Source: a virus
IMG/VR virus record: IMGVR_UViG_3300025102_000037
Location: 1-54,439 of that record
Length of the DNA stretch: 54,439 nucleotides
Direction: 5' to 3' (one strand)
The number at the start of each line of letters is the position of its first letter. Position 1 is the first letter of the stretch. Made by a program: the position numbers and the translations under genes. Below are positions 50,172 to 54,439 of the stretch, piece by piece. Under the pieces are notes generated by a model that made no database searches, was not told where the DNA came from, and saw only the letters and a list, made by a program, of their open reading frames with translations.

Positions 50172-51863
50172 ATGAACCGACTCGTACTAGACATTGAGGC
50201 CAACGGCTTAAATGAAATTAATTTAAATTCAAAAGGCAATGTGATCCCTGAGGTAACTCAGGTTCACTGCCTTGTTATCAAGGACGTAGACACAAATGAA
50301 ATTAAAACTTATACTGGTATGGACATTAGATCTGGCGTTGATGTGTTGCGCAATGCCGACTGTCTTATTGGCCATAACATTACGATATATGACATCCCTG
50401 TGCTCGAAAGGTTCTACGGTCCTATTCTCACTGAGCAACAAGATACTCTCATTATCTCCCGAATGATGTACCCTGAACGGGGTGATCATCCATTGGGTGG
50501 TAACTCTCTTGAGTGCTGGGGCAAACACCTTGGTTGTCACAAGCAAGACTATCAAGGTGGTTGGGAAAAATACTCAGATGAAATGCTAGAGTATTGTATT
50601 CAAGACGTAGAAGTTTCTCATAAGATTTGGGAAGCACAACAGGAGTTTATAGATGCAAATCCTAAATCCGTTTGGCTTGAGCAGCAAGTTACAAGAATTA
50701 TTGCTAATCAAATTGCTAATGGCTTTTGCTTTGACATTGATGCTGCATACGATTTGGAAGAAGAGTTGCAGTACAATAAGATTTCTATTGAAGATGAAAT
50801 GAGACAAACATTTCCACCTCTTACTGAAGAACGCTGGTCCGAGAAAACAGGACGGCGACTCAAAGATAAGGTAACAGTCTTCAACCCGGGTTCCCGCAAG
50901 CAAATTGCGGAGCGGCTTAGTACCAAGTATGGTTGGGTTCCCCCATTAACCGACAAGGGTAATCCAAAGGTTGACGAAGCTGTGCTTAGAGAACTCAAGT
51001 ATCCAGAAGCTAAGGTACTGATCAAATATTTTGATACTATCAAACTACAAGGTCAAGTATCTGACTGGATCAAGCGGGCTTACCATAGCCGTGATGGTAA
51101 GATTCACGGCATGGTAAACCCACAGGGTACAGTGACGGGTCGTATGACTGCATCACAACCCAACCTGCAACAAGTGTCAGGAGACAAGAGAGCACGAGCA
51201 TTGTTCAAACCTTCTACTGGTAATGTACAAGTCGGTATTGATGCTAGTGGTCTAGAAGCACGCATGCTTGCATCCCGTATGGCTAAGTATGACATGGGAG
51301 CGTATGCAAAGATTATTCTAGAGGGAGATATCCACTCTGAGAATCAACATGCTGCTGGATTGCCAACAAGAAACGATGCAAAGACTTTCTTCTATGGCTT
51401 CTTGTATGGTGCTGGTAATGTAAAGATTGGTAAGATCATTGGCAAGAATGCTAATGCTGGTGCTGCTCTTAAGAAAAAGTTCTTGACTCGTTTGCCAGCT
51501 TTGAAGAAAGTTATTGATGATGTCAAGGCACATGTTGATAAGACTGGTAAAGTTAAACTGCTTGATGGTAGGCTTGTACCCTGTCGATCACAACATGCTG
51601 CACTCAATGTGCAACTGCAAGGTGATGGTGCTATTGTAATGAAGGTAGCACAAGTTCTCCTTGAACGTAAGATCAAAGACATGCCTGTTAAGTTTATGGC
51701 TACGGTGCATGACGAGTGGCAGCTTGAATGTCCAGCAGATATTGCAGAAGAGGTAGGCAAGCTTGGTGTACAAGCTCTACTTGAGGCGGGCGATAAGTTA
51801 GATTGTAAGATGCCCATTGATGGTGAGTATCAAATCGGAAAGGACTGGTCAGAATGTCACTGA
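50172..51863 (+). CDS. Family A DNA polymerase (T7 gp5-like) with 3'-5' exonuclease
   Basis: 563 residues from the ATG at 50172 (AGGAGGAAGAG upstream); an earlier in-frame ATG at 50130 lies inside the helicase gene. Exonuclease: LDIEANGL (D7, E9) and a later YCIQDVEVS motif. Polymerase: motif A GIDASGLEARML (D357), motif B with R400, K404, Y408 (FFYGFLYG), and motif C VHDEW (H513, D514). The residue equivalent to E. coli Pol I F762/T7 Y526 is Tyr408. T7 gp5 has 704 residues; much of the difference must come from a smaller thumb/TBD region, so a thioredoxin clamp is unlikely. It overlaps the next gene by ten bases. Confidence 0.95.
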   Translation: MNRLVLDIEANGLNEINLNSKGNVIPEVTQVHCLVIKDVDTNEIKTYTGMDIRSGVDVLRNADCLIGHNITIYDIPVLERFYGPILTEQQDTLIISRMMYPERGDHPLGGNSLECWGKHLGCHKQDYQGGWEKYSDEMLEYCIQDVEVSHKIWEAQQEFIDANPKSVWLEQQVTRIIANQIANGFCFDIDAAYDLEEELQYNKISIEDEMRQTFPPLTEERWSEKTGRRLKDKVTVFNPGSRKQIAERLSTKYGWVPPLTDKGNPKVDEAVLRELKYPEAKVLIKYFDTIKLQGQVSDWIKRAYHSRDGKIHGMVNPQGTVTGRMTASQPNLQQVSGDKRARALFKPSTGNVQVGIDASGLEARMLASRMAKYDMGAYAKIILEGDIHSENQHAAGLPTRNDAKTFFYGFLYGAGNVKIGKIIGKNANAGAALKKKFLTRLPALKKVIDDVKAHVDKTGKVKLLDGRLVPCRSQHAALNVQLQGDGAIVMKVAQVLLERKIKDMPVKFMATVHDEWQLECPADIAEEVGKLGVQALLEAGDKLDCKMPIDGEYQIGKDWSECH

Positions 51864-52435
51864 TTAGTGTAGACTTTTATGAATTCAGGGATGATCCAGT
51901 GGCTAATTTGGTTTGGCTTACAACTAAGCCTTTGTTTACAAAGACACCGCGTAAAATTAGCCATTGCAATCTTGTACTAGAATTTGGTGGTAATAAATAT
52001 ACTGTAGTAACAAGCGATAAGTTTTCTGCTAGAGTAGTTGATAGAAATAAATTCAATGAGTTGTATGAGCCACCTGTATACAGCCATGTGTTTGGTGAAA
52101 CTAATCTTACCTATAGCACATTGAATAAACTAGTCACTGGTTATCGAGGTAGTATTTTAGAAACTGCATGGTGGCGATTGACTGGTTACTATTTGGGATG
52201 GAAACCAAGGTTGTGTACAATTCTGTCGCAAGAGATTTTACGAAGCAGTGGGTATATGGTACAATATAACCACAAACCTATTGAGTTTTATGAGGAGTTA
52301 AAGAATGAAAACTATTATGTTCTCAGGCAAAGCAAGGGTTGGGAAGACCCACGCTGCGAATCTGATTGCAGAGCTCGCATTTGCGGACGGTCTGAGGCCA
52401 GTATTTCTGCCCTTCGCAAAGCCTATCAAAGATAA
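51854..52435 (+). CDS. Protein with SHC...C papain-like (NlpC/P60-type permuted) pattern
   Basis: 193 residues starting inside the polymerase end. ISHCNLVLEFGGNKYTVV, then YSHVFGE, and later PRLCTILSQEILRSSGY give the His ... Cys order of permuted NlpC/P60 or papain-like folds (YiiX/CHAP-like hydrolases and acyl transferases). Such proteins sit near DNA polymerase in several marine phages. The last 40 residues overlap the kinase gene in another frame and look random, so the functional part may end near 52305. Catalytic role unproven. Confidence 0.5.
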   Translation: MSLISVDFYEFRDDPVANLVWLTTKPLFTKTPRKISHCNLVLEFGGNKYTVVTSDKFSARVVDRNKFNELYEPPVYSHVFGETNLTYSTLNKLVTGYRGSILETAWWRLTGYYLGWKPRLCTILSQEILRSSGYMVQYNHKPIEFYEELKNENYYVLRQSKGWEDPRCESDCRARICGRSEASISALRKAYQR

Positions 52436-52976
52436 AGCCAAGGTTGAAGGCTATACCAAAGAGGATAATCCTCAGGAGTATAGGTCTTATTGTCAATTGA
52501 TGGGCGAGACTGCTCGTGGTATTGATCCTGATCATTGGATTAAAGCATGGCAGAAAGAGTTTGAATCTTATCAAGATAAAGAGTCTGATTTAATTAGACA
52601 AGATAAGAAACATTGGGAGTATCTCGTTATTGTAGATGACTGCCGTTATTTAAATGAGATTGCATTGTGTAAAGATCTTAATGCACATCTTTGTTTTGTA
52701 TCACACGGTCCTCGTGAATTGGAGGATCATTATGGAAATTGGAGGAATCATGAATCTGAAGAATGGGCTAATGAAGTTGAGGACAATGGTCAAGATTACG
52801 ATGTGGAACATTGGATCGAAAATCATAATGGCATCAAGACGTATGAAAGGATGATCCGAGAAGTTTATTATCAAGTCAGTAAGACTGAGGCTGTCTCTAT
52901 TGCTAGTATGAAAAAAACTATTAAGAAGTTATTGGATATGTTAGATGATGAAGAAACCAAAGACAGCGGTAATTGA
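52305..52976 (+). CDS. P-loop deoxynucleoside-monophosphate-kinase-like protein
   Basis: 223 residues, AGGAG upstream. The N terminus FSGKARVGKTHAANLIAELA has a Walker A (GKARVGKT, residues 8-15), then a LPFAKPIKDKAKVEGYT segment and VIVDDCRYLNEI (Walker B-like). This layout fits dNMP kinases of phages (T4 gp1 type) that make dNDPs for replication. The C-terminal 50 residues are extra and helical. It overlaps both neighbours (131 and 32 nt). Confidence 0.65.
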   Translation: MKTIMFSGKARVGKTHAANLIAELAFADGLRPVFLPFAKPIKDKAKVEGYTKEDNPQEYRSYCQLMGETARGIDPDHWIKAWQKEFESYQDKESDLIRQDKKHWEYLVIVDDCRYLNEIALCKDLNAHLCFVSHGPRELEDHYGNWRNHESEEWANEVEDNGQDYDVEHWIENHNGIKTYERMIREVYYQVSKTEAVSIASMKKTIKKLLDMLDDEETKDSGN

Positions 52977-53715
52977 CGGAGATATCCTAGTATATCGTGC
53001 GTCATTCTGGGCGGACATGGAAGGCATTGACGAGCTTCCTGTACGCTTGAAGCATGATGTTAAGAGATGGACACCACGGGGCTGCAAGCCTATTGTAGCC
53101 CTGTCCTGTCCCCGTAAACAGAACTTTAGACGCAGGGTGTGGCCTGAATACAAAGCTCACCGTGATGACACCAATCAACCTGATTCTATTAACTATGCTA
53201 TTGAAATTATAGTTGATGGTTTTGATATTGTTAAGTATCCCCAGCTTGAGGCTGATGATATTATGGGTATTGAAGCATCAGCTGGCAATGCCATTGCTGT
53301 AACTATTGATAAGGACTTACGTTGTGTCCCCGGCTGGCACTGGAATCCTGATAAAGAAAAGAAACCTATCTGTATATCCGAAGAGGATGCGGATAGGTTT
53401 TTTTATGAGCAGTGGATGACTGGAGATACGACCGATAATATCCCCGGTCTATGGAAAGTGGGACCTAAGAAGGCTCAGAAATTTTTAGACAACACGCCTC
53501 CCGAAGATTGGGTAAAAGAGATCCAAGAAATGTATCGTGTCGAAGAGAGGCCAGAACATAAGGGTCGAGCAGGTTTAGATCCTATAAGGTTTGGGAAAGC
53601 TATGGCTTGGTGTGTACGAATACTCCGTGATGGAGAGTACGATAAGTCTAGTCAGCTCATAAACTTATGGAACTTTGGGTATAAAGGAGACAAGAATGGA
53701 TTCCAAATGTTCTAA
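52945..53715 (+). CDS. 5'-3' exonuclease / flap endonuclease (T7 gp6-like)
   Basis: About 255 residues (ATG at 52945 or 52948). Conserved acidic metal-binding motifs are all present: AVIDGDILVYRAS, QLEADDIMGIEA, VTIDKDLRCVPG and MTGDTTDNIPG with the helix-hairpin-helix-like WKVGPKKAQKFLD. It degrades 5' ends and RNA primers and supplies nucleotides. Genes for helicase, polymerase, kinase and this exonuclease form one replication run. Overlaps a small cysteine-rich gene. Confidence 0.92.
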   Translation: MMKKPKTAVIDGDILVYRASFWADMEGIDELPVRLKHDVKRWTPRGCKPIVALSCPRKQNFRRRVWPEYKAHRDDTNQPDSINYAIEIIVDGFDIVKYPQLEADDIMGIEASAGNAIAVTIDKDLRCVPGWHWNPDKEKKPICISEEDADRFFYEQWMTGDTTDNIPGLWKVGPKKAQKFLDNTPPEDWVKEIQEMYRVEERPEHKGRAGLDPIRFGKAMAWCVRILRDGEYDKSSQLINLWNFGYKGDKNGFQMF

Positions 53716-53794
53716 TTGTGGTGCTACTAATATGGTTCAAGCGGGCGTGTGTTCTGTATGTACTAATTGTGGTTCAACTAGTGGTTGTTCCTAA
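53696..53794 (+). CDS. 32-residue zinc ribbon resembling the C-terminal finger of class II RNR
   Basis: Reads MDSKCSNCGATNM then VQAGVCSVCTNCGSTSGCS: CxxC, about ten residues, CxxCxxC and a final GC. This is the cysteine spacing of the C-terminal zinc/redox finger of B12-dependent ribonucleotide reductases (CxxCG ... CxxCxxCG..xC). It stands alone, overlapping the exonuclease end by 20 nt, and its stop overlaps the next ATG. It could be a split subunit, an independent ribbon or a recruited fragment. Confidence 0.55.
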   Translation: MDSKCSNCGATNMVQAGVCSVCTNCGSTSGCS

Positions 53795-53985
53795 TGTATT
53801 TTGAAAAAGTAACTAGATGTAACTCCTGTGGTCGTTTGACTACAGGGGTTTTTGTTCATGGACACACACAATGTTCGTGGTGTAAAGTAAATATAGAGCC
53901 CTGTTGTCAGGGTCAGGAGAATAATCATGCCATATGTAAAAGAAACAATTATCAACAAAGCACAGAAAGCCGTAAGATTAACTGA
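53794..53985 (+). CDS. Small zinc-ribbon-like protein, 63 residues
   Basis: Starts on the stop of the preceding gene (TAATG). Contains CNSCG near the start, then FVHGHTQCSWC and PCCQG, so four to six cysteines plus a histidine could bind zinc. The end overlaps the next gene by 59 nt and is polar. Two small cysteine-rich genes in a row suggest a duplicated or split ribbon system. Function unknown. Confidence 0.45.
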   Translation: MYFEKVTRCNSCGRLTTGVFVHGHTQCSWCKVNIEPCCQGQENNHAICKRNNYQQSTESRKIN

Positions 53986-54160
53986 TGCTGAGTTGTCTAT
54001 TGTGATTGGACACCTTTTAATTGAAAATGAAAAGTGCCATGAAAAAATTGAGGAGTTAAAGAATGAAGTCAAAGAGCTTTCCACAAATCGACAGCCTCGT
54101 GCCAAAGCTACTAAGCGAAATGTACCCACCACTGGAGTATCAGGAGAAGGTAACTCGTGA
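53927..54160 (+). CDS. Hypothetical 77-residue coiled-coil protein
   Basis: ATG after AGGAG. Helical, with a basic N terminus (VKETIINKAQKAVRLTDAE), a long helix (LSIVIGHLLIENEKCHEKIE, ELKNEVKEL) and a basic unstructured tail (RQPRAKATKRNV). No recognised domain; small regulator or adaptor by shape. Overlaps the next gene by 98 nt, which lowers confidence in one of the two. Confidence 0.5.
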   Translation: MPYVKETIINKAQKAVRLTDAELSIVIGHLLIENEKCHEKIEELKNEVKELSTNRQPRAKATKRNVPTTGVSGEGNS

Positions 54161-54245
54161 AGAGTGGGCCTTCCGTGGCGGTCAACGTGACATCATTAGA
54201 AAGTTAGAAACAATTATTAAACAACAAGAGAAGGGAGCCCGATAA
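54063..54245 (+). CDS. Hypothetical 60-residue protein
   Basis: ATG with GAGGAGTTAAAG upstream. Sequence has a DSLVPKLLSEMYPPLEYQEK segment and a charged C-terminal helix (EEWAFRGGQRDIIRKLETII). The pattern YP-P--Y--------W-F--GQ-D is typical of small phage DUF proteins linked to packaging or virion assembly, but no family is claimed. Its stop overlaps the next gene start. Confidence 0.55.
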   Translation: MKSKSFPQIDSLVPKLLSEMYPPLEYQEKVTREEWAFRGGQRDIIRKLETIIKQQEKGAR

Positions 54246-54439
54246 TGCATGAACCATTTCATTTTGAGACACCATCTCAAGCACAAGCAAGATTAAGAGC
54301 AGAACGCGAAGCAGCAAGAGATGCAGCAGGTTATGGCTCCGGTCCCTTATCTAATGCTTTATATGATATACAAACTATCGAAGGTGACACTGGTATTGAG
54401 CGAGGAATGAATCGTCTTTATCGAACGGCAACAGGTAAA
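54245..54439 (+). CDS. Gene truncated at right edge, 65 residues visible
   Basis: Starts on TAATG and is open to the last base. MHEPFHFETPSQAQARLRAE then REAARDAAGYGSGPLSNALY, polar and Ala/Arg-rich. The start of a structural or morphogenesis gene (portal or scaffold region) would fit this position if the genome continues with head genes, but the visible part is too short to tell. Confidence 0.55.
   Translation, partial: MHEPFHFETPSQAQARLRAEREAARDAAGYGSGPLSNALYDIQTIEGDTGIERGMNRLYRTATGK

Noticed and set aside
1-54439. Long frames on the minus strand (for example 35762-36805, 41344-42069)
   Set aside because: All lie opposite well-supported plus-strand genes, lack ribosome-binding sites, and read as low-complexity shadows.
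1-54439. Integrase, excisionase or attachment site
   Set aside because: No recombinase motifs seen in any plausible gene; gene content is that of a lytic phage. Genes outside the window cannot be excluded.

Overview
The window is most of the genome of a tailed double-stranded DNA phage with a short-tailed (podovirus, T7-like) layout. Every recognisable gene is on the + strand, and neighbours often overlap in TAATG or ATGA junctions. Both ends are open: the first gene has no start and the last has no stop. Portal, scaffold and major capsid genes are not seen and presumably lie outside. The structural genes are AT-rich. The host is not named by the sequence. One phage gene ends in what looks like a PEP-CTERM sorting tail of the form common in planctomycetes, so a planctomycete-like or other exosortase-bearing Gram-negative aquatic host is a reasonable but unproven guess.

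Layout. (1) 1-8.1 kb: tail tubular protein B (5' end missing), an Mtd-N-like tail fibre, a very cysteine-rich 925-residue protein and a small CxxC protein. (2) 8.1-10.1 kb: small terminase, a 54-residue membrane/coiled-coil peptide, large terminase. (3) 10.1-32.0 kb: internal (ejected) virion proteins, namely a gp14-like protein, a 1744-residue gp15-position protein and one 5327-residue giant. (4) 32.0-38.4 kb: a GC-richer block with a 3-TM holin candidate, an endolysin, small genes and a 594-residue single-subunit RNA polymerase; its spacers are packed with hairpins. (5) 38.4-38.9 kb: a gene-free stretch with many stem-loops, closed by a strong terminator. (6) 38.9-42.4 kb: small accessory genes, a consensus host-type promoter and a DUF932 protein. 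(7) 42.4-47.8 kb: a second, nearly full-length T7-type RNA polymerase, a phosphoesterase, SSB and RusA resolvase. (8) 47.8-54.4 kb: two tRNAs, the PEP-CTERM-like protein, primase-helicase, family A DNA polymerase, a nucleotide-kinase-like protein, 5'-3' exonuclease and several small genes.

Main discovery. The giant virion protein carries, in the right order, residues matching the single-subunit RNA polymerase signature: motif A (D2285, DGNFNGIHH), motif B (R2421, K2425, Y2433, G2434, with exactly T7 spacing) and an HxxDxxH element (3248-3254). With the 594- and 812-residue enzymes this phage would encode three single-subunit RNA polymerases, one packaged in the virion. That is the logic of coliphage N4 on a T7-like chassis. 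The hairpin-rich spacers around 32.8-37.9 kb are then candidates for hairpin promoters, processing sites or terminators.

How the parts may work together (inference). The giant protein enters with the DNA and starts transcription, perhaps alongside host RNA polymerase at the consensus promoter near 41.0 kb. The two cytoplasmic polymerases take over middle and late transcription. SSB, primase-helicase, DNA polymerase, exonuclease and RusA replicate and process DNA. Holin and endolysin end the cycle.
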